64,000 nucleotides of DNA from contig JASWHV010000090.1 of the NCBI GenBank assembly GCA_030760725.1, forward strand, positions 310,001-374,000. Direction: 5' to 3'. The notes beneath the pieces are model-generated. The model saw nothing but the letters and a program-made list of their open reading frames with translations. It did not search any database and was not told the DNA's origin. Source of the DNA: Neostapfia colusana. Lineage: Eukaryota > Streptophyta > Magnoliopsida > Poales > Poaceae. Positions 54,525 through 64,000 of the stretch are shown one piece after another. Each line of letters begins with the position of its first letter. The first letter of the stretch is position 1. The position numbers and the translations under genes were made by a program.

Positions 54525-57500
54525 ATGATGCCGCAGCCTGGAATGGCCCCACCGCAGCCGCAGCCCGGCATGGCCCCGCTGCCGCATCCGCAGGGTGGCC
54601 CCGGCGCGCCGCCGCCCTGGAGCGTCATCCCGCCACCGATGGCCCCTCAGACGCAGCACCCGCCGCCGCCGCAGCAGCAGTACGCCCCGCCGCCGCCGCA
54701 GCAGCAGTATCAGGCGCCACCCCCGCTGCAGCAGTACCAGGCGCCACCCCCTCCGCAGATGTGGGGCCAGGCGCCGCCCCCGCAGCCGCACCAGGTCTCG
54801 TACGGCCAGGCGCCCCCGCCGGCCGCGTACTACGGGGCCCCTCCTCCGCCAGTGCAGGTGCCCCCTCCCGCGCCGGCCCCCGCTAACCCCAACGAGATCA
54901 GGACGCTCTGGATCGGGGACCTGCAGTTCTGGATGGACGAGAACTACGTCTACAGCTGCTTCGCGTCCACAGGCGAGGTACGTCCCTCCGGATTCGTGCG
55001 CACCTGTCGCCGAATCTGCGCGTGCGATTGCTTAGATCCGGTTCACGTGGACGGCGTTTCCTCTAGATGTGAACTGGTTGGACGATACCATACGTGTTTC
55101 GTGCAGAACGAGGTTAACTGTGCAAGAAATGGGTAGTGTTGGACTTCGTAGGTCATTAATTTTGGATTCGAATGATTATAGGGATACTGGCACTATTAAT
55201 GCGTAGATGAGTTTTCAGTATCGTGATATATAATGCAGGATCTGTGCAGTTATATGAATCGTTTTCTTAGGAATTCCCTTCAACAATTCAGAATGCACTT
55301 CTGTGATATGTATGATGTAGATGAACTTCAGTTTTGTTTCATTCCAGATTTTGCTTCCGATGCATAGACGCTTTCTGAATATCATGATGCATATTGCATG
55401 ATCTTTGCATTTATATGAATCTGTTCCTGTGTTGTGTTTATAAAAACTAACATATTTTGCCTGTGTTCAATGTTTGGCATTATTCTTTGATAGCTTGAAT
55501 GGATTAATTCCTCATGTATACCTATTTTCATGGTTAGCCGAAATGAAATTATATTAACCCTTTTGGTTGTGGTATTTTCAGTACCGTGTTTCCTTTAAAT
55601 GCATAGTCGATCCAGTGCTTGGATTTCTTTTGCTGATATTTCTTTTCTTTTTCCTAATTGTGAGTTTTAGGTACAATCTGTGAAGCTAATTCGTGACAAG
55701 CATACTGGACAACTTCAAGGCTATGGTTTTGTTGAATTCATGAGCCGTGCTACTGCTGAAAGAGTTCTTCAGTCATTCAATGGGACAATGATGCCAAATG
55801 TAGAATTGCCATTCCGCTTGAACTGGGCCTCTGCTGGTGAAAAACGTGATGACACCCCTGATTATACAATTTTTGTTGGTGACTTGGCTGCTGACGTTAC
55901 AGACTACATATTACAAGAGACATTCAGGGTGCATTACCCTTCTGTGAAGGGTGCAAAAGTTGTAACAGACAAACTGACAATGCGCCCAAAGGGTTATGGC
56001 TTTGTGAAATTTGGTGATCCTAATGAGCAAGCTCGTGCAATGACTGAAATGAATGGGATGCTCTGTTCTACAAGACCTATGCGTATTGGACCAGCTGCAA
56101 ATAAGAAAGCTACTGGGATTCCAGAGAAAGGTATGAACTGAATGCCTTTTGAATCTATCATATCTTAACTGCATTTTATTACATTTGCATTGCTGCATGT
56201 GATGGCCTGATGGGAGCCGAATGCTGTATGCCTATTTTTCTAATTATTTTTGTGTCTGTTGTCTCATGGTACCTGCCATGTATCATTAGTTTCCGCTGGT
56301 TTTGTATCATCTGCTTGTTCCAAATGTATCGAGGCATTGTTTTAGTCCTTTGAACGCAGCAGTTGTGACACAGCATTTCATTTGTGGATTCGGATCATTT
56401 GATACATTAGGATTCTGAAATACTCATAAAACGCATGTTGTCTGGAAGCAGGATACCAACAGGCTCTTCATGTAGGAGCCTTGGAACTGACTTGAGCTGC
56501 AATGCTTATGTTGTGTAATGCGTGGCCTCTGTTAGGTCAGTGTTAACTGTTTTTGTCCTAAATTCGATGTCAATTCCTTTGGTATCTACTTTATCTTTTA
56601 GTTTTCCCTTTCCCCTGCAATACAATTTTTCTTTCAGTGTCTTTTTAATTAAAAGTTTATAACTATTGCTAGAGGATAGTAATTTCCCACTTGTTTTCTT
56701 TCTGTAACAATCTGTTTATCTACCCATGTAAACATTCCTCGTTCACTCTCTTTCTACAAGAGTCAATTTATTTCCTCCAGTATCTTTATTGTAGCTATTC
56801 CCTGGTCCTACAAACCTTTGCTACTTGGTAGGTTCTAGGTAGAATGCATTTATATAGTGTTTGTAAGCTTTGTAGAGTCTCTCCACTTGTGTCCTAGAGG
56901 TCCTGGGTTCGAATCAGCCTCCTTGCACAATAAGCAAGGGGAAGGCTGCCTAGAAATTCCCTTCCCCAGACCCCACAACGTGTGGGAGCTTTCAGCACTG
57001 GGTATGCCCTTTTTTTGTAAGCTTTGTAACAAGTGTAGTTTCTAGGTCGCCTTAGGCAATCTTAAAACTCTTTTGGTTAAGGAGGCAGCCTTCCATTTCT
57101 TGTTTGTTTTGATTTTACTTGTTAGATCACTGGCGGTTCCATTTGCCTTTTCAAACCTTATGTTTCTGTATCATTGCAATTATGTGTCATGGTTGGATAT
57201 TGGATTTCAGTTGCCTTGGTTGTAGCCAACTAGCCAAGTCTGGTCTCTATTTCTTATGTTCGAAAAAACTTTCTGCTACCTATTTATCTTGAAGTACACA
57301 TTATATATTATACTGTGTATTATGTTTTGTTTTTTTTGCTTTGACTTGAGCTCATGTTTTTTCTATCCACTACTGATTTTGTATGCTATTAGTCTATAGC
57401 TGACTTTCTGTACTTTGCCTTACTAATTCTAACAGTGTATTTTTATCATCAACGCAAGCCCGGTTGAATCCTCGAATGATTTTATGTTTAAAAACTTACA

Positions 57501-60500
57501 GGAGTGGAGTAATTAATAAAAATAATAATCCACAGGTAGGACTCACCTTTGAACCACTGATGAAGGCATGAAGCACCCCCCCCCCCCGCGGATATTGTAC
57601 TGAAAATTTAATTGTTAGTTTCTCGTGATTGTTTTGTACCTATTAATTTGGTTTACTGAGCTGGTTATTCTGGATCAGATTGTCTGAAACATGCTATTGT
57701 GGCAATGCAATGTGGCGTGGCATACTGCATATGCATCATTGTTCATTTCTTAATTGAACACAGTTTCACAACCGAGTGCTGTGATGTGCATGATTAGCAT
57801 CCATATATATTTTTATTTTAATATTCACTGTCTTACATTATGCCTTCTTTACTTCTGTTTTATTTACAGTACCGAGTGCTCAAGGAGTTCAGTATGACGA
57901 TGACCCTAACAATACCACCGTGCGTTCTTTGTTCAATTTTCTTGTGCTACTCATTCATAGCTATGTTATTGATACTTATCTTTGTTGCTGAGCACAGATT
58001 TTTGTTGGTGGCCTTGATCCCAATGTAACTGAGGATATGCTGAAACAAGTTTTCACCCCTTATGGAGAAGTACTCCACGTTAAGATCCCTGTTGGAAAGC
58101 GATGTGGCTTTGTTCAATATGCTAACAGGTTAACTTATTTTGTACCCCTGTTTTTATCTTTCCTTGTTTGTGGATACCCATTCCATGAATTCATGTAAAC
58201 AGTGTTGGAAATCTGGCGAGCAATAATGAGGGGTCCATCCAATTTATTTCAATGATATGCTGGCCTTATATAACCGGTTACACCTGATTTTGTTTCCATC
58301 TAGGCAACGTTTTCACGGCGTCGCCTAGGCGTCCAGTAGGTGCAGCCTCGATGCCTGGACAGGTCGCCTCGCCTGGAGGCCGCCGCTGCCGGTCGCCGTG
58401 CCCCTCGCCGCCAGTCGCCGGGCCGCCTCCGGCCCCTCGCCGCGCCGTGCCGTCGCCATCGGTGGAGGGATGGGTGGAGAGGAGTGAGGGTGGGAGAAGA
58501 ATTCTGTTTAGGGTTAGGGTGGGGTGCTATTTTATATGTGCTGATGTCGAAAGACAACCGTTGGATTAAATCCGACGGTTCAGATAGCCAGCCCGCTGCC
58601 CGACCGACAGCCACGAGGTGCCGCCGCCTGCTGCCTCCGCCTCCACCCGCCGCCACCGCCGCGCCCGCTGCCCGTCGTTGCTGCTGCTGCGCCCGCCGCC
58701 ACGCCCGTCTGCCGCCCGCTTGGCCGGCCGCCTAGGCGTCCAGGCGGTGATTCACAAGCCTTATAGGGCTCTCCTTTCCTAATCTAGTAGTTCTTTTTTA
58801 ATCTAAATGGCATCAACCTTTCCATCTTCAGTACACACCTTATTTATGAGGTCACGGGTTCGATTCTGAAAATAGCCTCTTGCAGAAATGCAGGGAAAGG
58901 CTGCGTACAGAAGACCCACGTGGGTCGGACCCTTCCCCGGACCCTGCCCAAGCGGGAGCCACATACACGGGGCTTATACTTCTATCCTAATATAGTAATA
59001 TGACCCCGCAATTTCAAAACAAGATTAACTTTAACGATCAACCCTTTAATCTTGTTTAATCATTAACTCTAATCTTGACACACCTTAGTCGGGATGAACA
59101 CTCCTTCATCGTCCCTCACAAACTTGCACTAATTTTAGGATGACATACCTATTCCGCCCTATCAATTTTGGGATGGATACATCTCCATCCTTAGGGTGGC
59201 GAACACTCCACCATGCACTCAATTTTAGGATAGACCCATTTTTGTCCCTAGGATGGTGACATGACTTTTTTACCCTGCACACAAATTTGGATGGGCTCTT
59301 TATCTAGAATGGTGACACAACTTGATTCCGACCAAACTCCACGCGAAACAGACTGCTGTCCACTAGGAGCAGCTGTGCGCCCACCGACTTGCCTCCAGGA
59401 CCACCACCTTCTCTGGCCCAGATTGGAGTCGGGCGAGCGTAGATCAGAGCCGAACAAGCCCAGGCCACACCGTGCTCTTAGGCAGTCAATTTTGAATCGA
59501 TTCCCCATGTTTTGATCGTTTCTCCATCGTCTGGCCATTGCTGATCTGCTGTCGATGGGCTTTGCTGGTCACGCCGCCGCTCAGCCGACCGCCTCTTTGC
59601 TCCGTCGTCCGACACCCTTGCTTGACGTGCCTTCGGATGATCGCACCAAGTCCCGTCGCGCCCGTCTCGGATGATTGTGCTGCCTTCATGTCCGAATAGT
59701 CTTTTGCCGTGACGCGCGCCTGCAGCGATGCCACACATACGAGCAGCCCGAGCCATCCTTGCGCCATGCGCAACGCGCCCCTGCGGCTTTGCCACGTGTC
59801 CGAGCGGCCCATGCTGCGCTACACCCGCTCATCACCTCGGATCCATTTAGAGCATTCCTACCCACGCGACAGACCCAACGAGAGTTCTCCCACGAGCAGC
59901 AAGACCCTGATCTTAACCGCGGTGGCTGCGAGTAGCCGCCTCCGTGCTCTTCCTCTGATAAAGGTCGCCAGCATGCGCCATAGCCGTTGTTCCCCTGTGC
60001 GGAGGAGTTGCATGATTTGCTAGCAGTGACCCCACCCTGTATTGGATCGAAAAAACTAAGTTTCTAAATACCAATTGTTGGAAATCTAGGTGAAAAAAAT
60101 CAACAATAATGAGGGGTCCAATTTATTCTAATGGTATGCTGGCCTTATATAGCTGATTACACCCTAGTTTTGTTTCTATCTAGTACTCTCCTTTCATAAT
60201 CTACTAAGACTTTGCTTTCCTAAATATAAATGGCAGCAGCCTTTCCATATAGATGTTATCTGTGAATTTCCTGCCTTATTTATACTTTTATAGACCTCAA
60301 TCCTAATACGACTCCACTATTCTGAAAACAAGATTAGCTCTAACAAACAGTTATGTTGCTGTGCATTCAGATCATCTGCAGAGGAGGCGTTGGTACTTCT
60401 GCAAGGTACCTTGATTGGAGGGCAGAATGTGAGGCTTTCATGGGGTCGCAGTCCTTCAAATAAACAAGCTCAGGTAATTTTTCGCTTAATACCTTGCTTT

Positions 60501-61314
60501 CTTCCCCTTTAATCAACTATAGCTGATGCATGTATGCTTCCAGCCTCAACAGGATTCCAACCAATGGGCTGGTGCTAATGCTGGCTACTATGGCTATGCG
60601 CAAGGCTATGATGCCTATGGATACTCTCAGCCTCAGGATCCTCATATGTATGGGTATGGAGCTTATGCTGGCTATCCAAATTACCAACAACAGGCAGCAG
60701 TGCAGCCGCCACAGCAGCAACAGGTATGATTTTTATTACTTGTTCATCCCATCTTGGCTTGTATGTATTGTTATCACGTGGCGATGGAAGTGCACCTCTA
60801 TTTCACCAGTTTGTCGAATTTCAAATAATTTGGTTATCATCTGACTCAACAAATTGTCCAAGTTATGGTTGAGGACTTATTTGTTGACATGCAACTATTG
60901 ATGTACTTTGTTATGAAAGGATCATCTACGCAGTTTTGATGTTTTTTTTTCTTTTCGTGAATAGAGAAGGTACTGCCAAAGTGACTTATGTTGGAAGACA
61001 CTTTAGTTAAAACAACTGCTACTATTAATTGAGTGAACATGATGCATTGGAAACACCATTTGAAAATATGTAACGTAGCATTCTTTTGATATCTATTGTT
61101 GCTGAAATACCCAGAGACTGCAAAATCCTCTTGTAGCTATTTTGCTCATACATCATTTGGTGCAAAATTAATTTTTTTTGGGATTTTCATGATATCTAAG
61201 TTTCTTCTAGGCAAATCAAATCATTACATTACATATATGTTGCCTCTGTTAACTTTTGAAACTTCTTTGACCTTTTCATCTCTATATTCGAAGTTCACAC
61301 AGAGATATGACTGA
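54525..61314 (+). CDS. RBP45: RBP45-type RNA-binding protein with three RRM domains (7 exons)
   Basis: Exons that join in phase with GT-AG introns: 54,525-54,977; 55,671-56,130; 57,870-57,919; 57,998-58,128; 60,371-60,473; 60,544-60,723; last exon probably 61,303-61,314. The product is about 462 residues. Residues 1-120 are Pro/Gln-rich. RRM1 starts near 126 (RTLWIGDL, GYGFVEF), RRM2 near 215 (YTIFVGDL, GYGFVKF) and RRM3 at 322 (IFVGGL, CGFVQY), with RNP2 and RNP1 motifs in each. The tail is Gly/Tyr/Gln-rich. This is the layout of the plant RBP45/RBP47 family, nuclear oligouridylate/poly(A)-binding proteins also found in stress granules; the STRPMRIGPAANK segment favours RBP45. The start is the first of two adjacent ATGs. 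If the last intron is retained, the frame ends two codons on, at TGA 60,727-60,729. Introns 2 and 4 carry transposons but the splice sites look intact, so I take it as functional. Confidence 0.92.
56861..57028 (+). mobile_element. SINE in intron 2, with perfect 14 bp target duplication
   Basis: The body 56,875-57,014 is flanked by ttgtaagctttgta at 56,861-56,874 and 57,015-57,028. It holds a B-box-like ggttcgaatc (about 56,909-56,918) and an A-box-like start, the motif ggggaaggctgcctagaaa and a T-rich tail (gccctttttt). These are marks of a tRNA-derived, T-tailed plant SINE of the Au/p-SINE type. The perfect duplication indicates a fairly recent insertion. Confidence 0.88.
58304..58764. mobile_element. 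GC-rich insert with imperfect inverted ends, in the LTR of the intronic element
   Basis: It is absent from the partner LTR (60,076-60,345), where tctagtactctcc is continuous. The ends gcaacgttttcacggcgtcg and its inverted, diverged partner (caggcggtgattcacaagcc) suggest a DNA-transposon miniature of the type with GCCTAGGCG ends. The interior is over 70% GC. No clear target duplication; the family is uncertain. Confidence 0.6.
58838..58975 (+). mobile_element. Au-type SINE, truncated, in the intronic element
   Basis: It contains a B box ggttcgattc (58,857-58,866) and the well-known segments gggaaaggctgcgtacagaa and cggacccttccccggaccct, then caagcgggagcc. This is the 3' half of the Au SINE family of plants (recognised from memory). 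It too is absent from the partner LTR, so it entered after the LTR element. Confidence 0.75.
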
Positions 61315-62525
61315 GAACCTGACAAATCGCTGTCACCGTATGCAGTGAAACCTGATGACTATAACGGCATTACATCTTTTGGGTATCGCTGTTGATGTGA
61401 TCGGTGGATGAGTTGCTGTGCTTACTATGCAAGCGATGGACCTCCTGCTGTAGTCTAGAGCTTCTGCACGCCTTTGTTGCGGTTATAGACATGGTTTGTA
61501 GTACCAGATTTTTTCATGGCGCATTGTTATTCAGTTGCTATATCAGATCTGAGCTACATGTAGCGAAAACAGAGGGCTGTGTGTCGTCGTTAGTTAATTT
61601 AACTGTGCTTGCTATCCCGCCATCTCTTTTGAATGTTCCATCTTTTTTTTCGTTAGTTTTTTTATTCGTCTTGTTTTTACTGTCTCGTTAATTCACATTG
61701 TGAACGGGTGGGGCTCGTTGCGGTCGTACCAAACCTGTAGCCAGTGAGGATAGCGTTGGCCTTCTACCAGAGTCATCTTTCTATTGCCATTTCGACCAAG
61801 ATCATATTTCAGTATTTCTGCGTTACTCTCTGTTCTTAATTATTTGATGTAGGACAGATTATTTAGTTCAATTTTGAATTAAGAATCTTGTCTTAACGTC
61901 AAATAAAAGAGTATGAAACATGGATCTAATGCTAAACTCGAGTTGGGGCGGAGAAATTGTTGGGGTCTAGCTGCAGAGGCTGGAAAGTTCTGTTTTACTT
62001 GTCATTATATTAAGTTTTTTGAGACGCAACATCAAACTTCTATATTTGGCATATATTCAATGACATAATATTCTCGAGGACTACAGACCCTCTCAAGTGT
62101 GCTGAATTTTGCTCGCTCGTGATAGCTAAAATAACCTAAAAAGCAGTCCTAACAAAACTATGCCTTTCACCCATTTAAATGTCCAACGTTCCAACAACGT
62201 AGGGCTAGCATGTGCAAACTGCTCGCAACAATAGAAATACTAGGTAACTGCTTAACAACTGCAAAATGACAATGGCTGTTGAATTACATGCACTCTGGTG
62301 TAGTAAATTGAGGCTCAAAAATACTGTATGCAGTCACATCATATATGTATGTAAAATAATGGAGAAACTTAATACAAACTCCATTAATGTAACTGACCTT
62401 ACAAGTATACTGTCATTTATTTTATAATTATATAACAAAGTACCTAATTTAAAATACTAAGTCATATGTTGAGAGTGCATATCAAATGTTCTCCCTTTTG
62501 ATAAAGTATAATTGCTTGATTTTAT
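61315..62525. other. 3' UTR of RBP45-type gene and intergenic space between convergent genes
   Basis: It holds the 3' UTR of the plus-strand gene. A candidate poly(A) signal AATAAA is at 61,902-61,907. The rest to the stop of the germin-like gene is AT-rich and shows no ORF, repeat or RNA gene that I can support. Confidence 0.5.
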
Positions 62526-63047
62526 CTAGTTGTGGTTGTTCTCCCAGAATTGAGCTTGAAGCCAGTCAACCGGTCTCTTCTGCACTTGGAAAGCCTTGGC
62601 TAAAATATCATCTGAGATTGGTGGCTTCGACCCAAATACCGCATTGGCAATGGTGATAGCTCCAGGGCTTTGGCTGCTAAGTGCAGCGATGGCGATCGCT
62701 GGCTTGTAGTGATCGGAGTTGAACTGGAAGTGGATGAGCCCCTCAGGGAAGACGAACACGTCGCCCTTGTTGAGCACCTTGGTGAACAGGTTGTTGTCCG
62801 GATTAGATGTGACGAAGCCGACGCAGAGGGTTCCCTCGAGCACCCTGAGGATCTCAGTCGCACGAGGATGAGTGTGCGGTGGGTTTTGGCCTAAGGGCGC
62901 GTAATCGATGCGAGCAAGTGAAATGCGTAGAGTGTTGAGGCCAGGTATCTTCGTTACGTTCACCAAAGTGACATTCGACTCAACCTTGCTCATCTTGGTG
63001 TCCCTAGGCTTGTCGAGATTGGCTGTCACAAAAAAGTCCTCCGCGTT
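62526..63047 (-). CDS. Germin-like protein, last exon (5' part outside or displaced by a CACTA element)
   Basis: Minus-strand frame of 173 codons from about 63,047 (NAEDFFVTANLDKPRDT) to TAG at 62,526-62,528. It covers the cupin domain: motif 1 in GQNPPHTHPRATEI..LEG, with the two His and Glu metal ligands, and motif 2 in GDVFVFPEGLIHFQFN, with the third His. It ends DWLQAQFWENNHN, typical of the germin-like subfamily found in clusters in cereals. Germin-like proteins are secreted, manganese-binding hexamers, some with superoxide dismutase activity, linked to defence. The secretion signal, first Cys and N-terminal residues are missing: they would lie right of the CACTA terminus at 63,048, beyond the window. 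Whether the gene still works depends on where the intron is. Confidence 0.85.
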   Translation of the reverse strand, partial: NAEDFFVTANLDKPRDTKMSKVESNVTLVNVTKIPGLNTLRISLARIDYAPLGQNPPHTHPRATEILRVLEGTLCVGFVTSNPDNNLFTKVLNKGDVFVFPEGLIHFQFNSDHYKPAIAIAALSSQSPGAITIANAVFGSKPPISDDILAKAFQVQKRPVDWLQAQFWENNHN

Positions 63048-64000
63048 CACTACAACAATACGATTTATTTTCGTGGGCCGAGAACCCATGAAAATAAGAT
63101 CCAAACCCACGAAAATAGTTATTTTCGTGGGTTTGGACCTTATTTTCGTGGGTCCCAGCTCACGAAAATAACCCGACGAAAATAAACTTAATTTCGTGGG
63201 TGGCTCACGAAAATACATTTATTTTCGTCGGCCAGTTCGAGCTCACGACACTATATATTTTTGTGGGCCAAGTAAACCCATGGAATTAAACAAACCTATT
63301 TTCGTGGGCCAAAATTTAACCCATGAAAATAAGGCTCATTATTTTCGTGGGTTTTCAGATGGCCCACGAAAATAATGAGGACTTATTTTCGTGGGCCACC
63401 TGAAAACCCACGAAAATAAGGCCTATTATTTTTGTGGGCCACCTGGAAACCCATGAAAATAAGGCCCATTATTTTCATGGGTGCCTGTAAACCCACGAAA
63501 ATAAGACCTATTATTTTCGTGGGTGAGTGGAAACGCACGAAAATACTGAGGACTTATTTTCGTGGGTTACTAGAAAACCCACGAAAATAAGACCTAATTA
63601 TTTTCGTGTGCCTTTGAAACCCATGAAAATATTGCTATATAGTTAAAAAATATAACCTATTTATTTAGTTCCAGCACATAAATAACATCTCAAATCAAAA
63701 TATCAACAACACAATCAACTCACAACCGTTTTCAATTTACATGAAAACATTTATAGCATAATCAAAACAAGTTTAGTGCACAAAGACATTACATAGTCAC
63801 ATTACAACTCACAACGAGTTCAACTCACATTTAAACGTTACTACACGGCTCACAATAATTGTAACTGACAACTCATCAGCTCATCCCGCTCGCCGTTCTT
63901 CCTGTATAACCGATTTATACATTAGAACTAATTTGATAAGATTTAAATGAAAAGTAACATCATATCGTTTTGAAAAATGAAAGCGGAAACCGATCTATGA
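63048..64000. mobile_element. CACTA transposon terminus (runs off right edge)
   Basis: It begins CACTACAACAATACG at 63,048, the standard terminus of plant CACTA (En/Spm) elements. From 63,060 to 63,630 come roughly 27 copies, in both orientations, of the subterminal motif ttattttcgtggg(c/t), which is the arrangement that CACTA transposases bind. From 63,640 on the sequence is AT-rich with no coding visible. The 3 bp before it, gtt, should recur beyond the other end. The element abuts germin-like coding sequence. Confidence 0.85.

Larger units (their letters stand above)
58203..60345 (-). mobile_element. Non-autonomous LTR element in intron 4
   Basis: LTR copies at 60,076-60,345 (270 bp) and 58,203-59,036 (enlarged by insertions) start tgttggaaatct and end ctctaaca (taacg in the older copy). 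The duplication aacag is at 58,198-58,202 and 60,346-60,350. On the minus strand the base run after the first LTR, ATTGGTATTTAGA, resembles the initiator tRNA-Met primer site, so the element is minus-oriented. The 1 kb interior (59,037-60,075) shows no Gag or Pol domain. It is a TRIM/LARD-like element living in an intron of an apparently working gene. Confidence 0.85.

Noticed and set aside
54324..54791. Minus-strand Arg-rich ORF of 155 residues
   Set aside because: Antisense shadow of the Pro/Gln-rich first exon of the RBP45-type gene.
56909..56918. ggttcgaatc as part of a tRNA gene
   Set aside because: No cloverleaf can be drawn around it; it is the B box of a SINE with a 14 bp target duplication.
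57574..57588. Long C-run in intron 2 as a functional element
   Set aside because: Homopolymer with no context; most likely slippage or assembly noise.
59486..59812. Minus-strand ORF of 108 residues inside the intronic LTR element as Gag
   Set aside because: No zinc knuckle, no capsid motif, and it overlaps other frames of similar length.
61404..61691. 95-codon ORF downstream of the RBP45-type gene
   Set aside because: Lies in the probable 3' UTR, hydrophobic by T-richness, no homology that I recognise.

Overview
This is a window of a plant nuclear genome, almost certainly a grass (Poaceae, probably panicoid; the subfamily is my inference). The grounds are spliced genes with GT-AG introns, GC-rich first exons, tRNA-derived SINEs of the Au type, a CACTA transposon, and LTR retrotransposons of the Sirevirus (Copia) and Tat-like (Gypsy) lineages. 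There is nothing prokaryotic in it.

Positions 1-52,598 are one deep stack of nested transposable elements. The oldest layer is a minus-strand Copia element (Copia-C; 5' LTR 52,290-52,598) that entered the LRR part of an NB-LRR resistance-gene relic. Copia-C was later cut by four insertions: (i) Gypsy-A' (minus, 1-4,954, left end outside the window); (ii) Gypsy-A (plus, 5,187-31,859, TSD ctgtg), which itself received a 12.2 kb Sirevirus (6,679-18,847, TSD ggcgg) and a 4.0 kb solo LTR (22,633-26,634, TSD ccggg); (iii) Gypsy-B (minus, about 32,330-45,274, TSD ccctc/gaggg), which contains a deleted hAT transposon (34,653-36,292) and a Sirevirus-type solo LTR (37,333-39,059, TSD ggaag); (iv) Copia-D (plus, 46,377-51,494, TSD atttc), a structurally intact 5.1 kb element with one open 1,432-residue polyprotein. 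Matching target-site duplications anchor nearly every layer and give the order of events. At 32,330-32,781 a short inversion turned round one end of Gypsy-B together with part of the Copia-C integrase.

Positions 52,599-63,047 hold the host genes: a broken minus-strand LRR relic carrying a small retroposon (52,599-54,213); a plus-strand seven-exon gene for a triple-RRM RNA-binding protein of the RBP45 type (54,525-61,314), with a SINE in intron 2 and a non-autonomous LTR element, itself carrying a SINE and a GC-rich insert, in intron 4; and, convergent to it, the last exon of a minus-strand germin-like protein (62,526-63,047). The germin-like exon is cut off at 63,048 by the terminus of a CACTA transposon that runs off the right edge. 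The genes are unrelated and do not form a pathway.

The items most worth a second look are the extra ORF of the Sirevirus (14,857-17,019, one in-frame stop) with its own promoter-like upstream region, the palindrome arrays in both Sirevirus LTRs, the inversion at 32.3-32.8 kb, the head-to-head Gypsy-A'/Gypsy-A pair, and the intact Copia-D. I found no wholly new system; the window is a good example of nested retrotransposon accretion next to genes.
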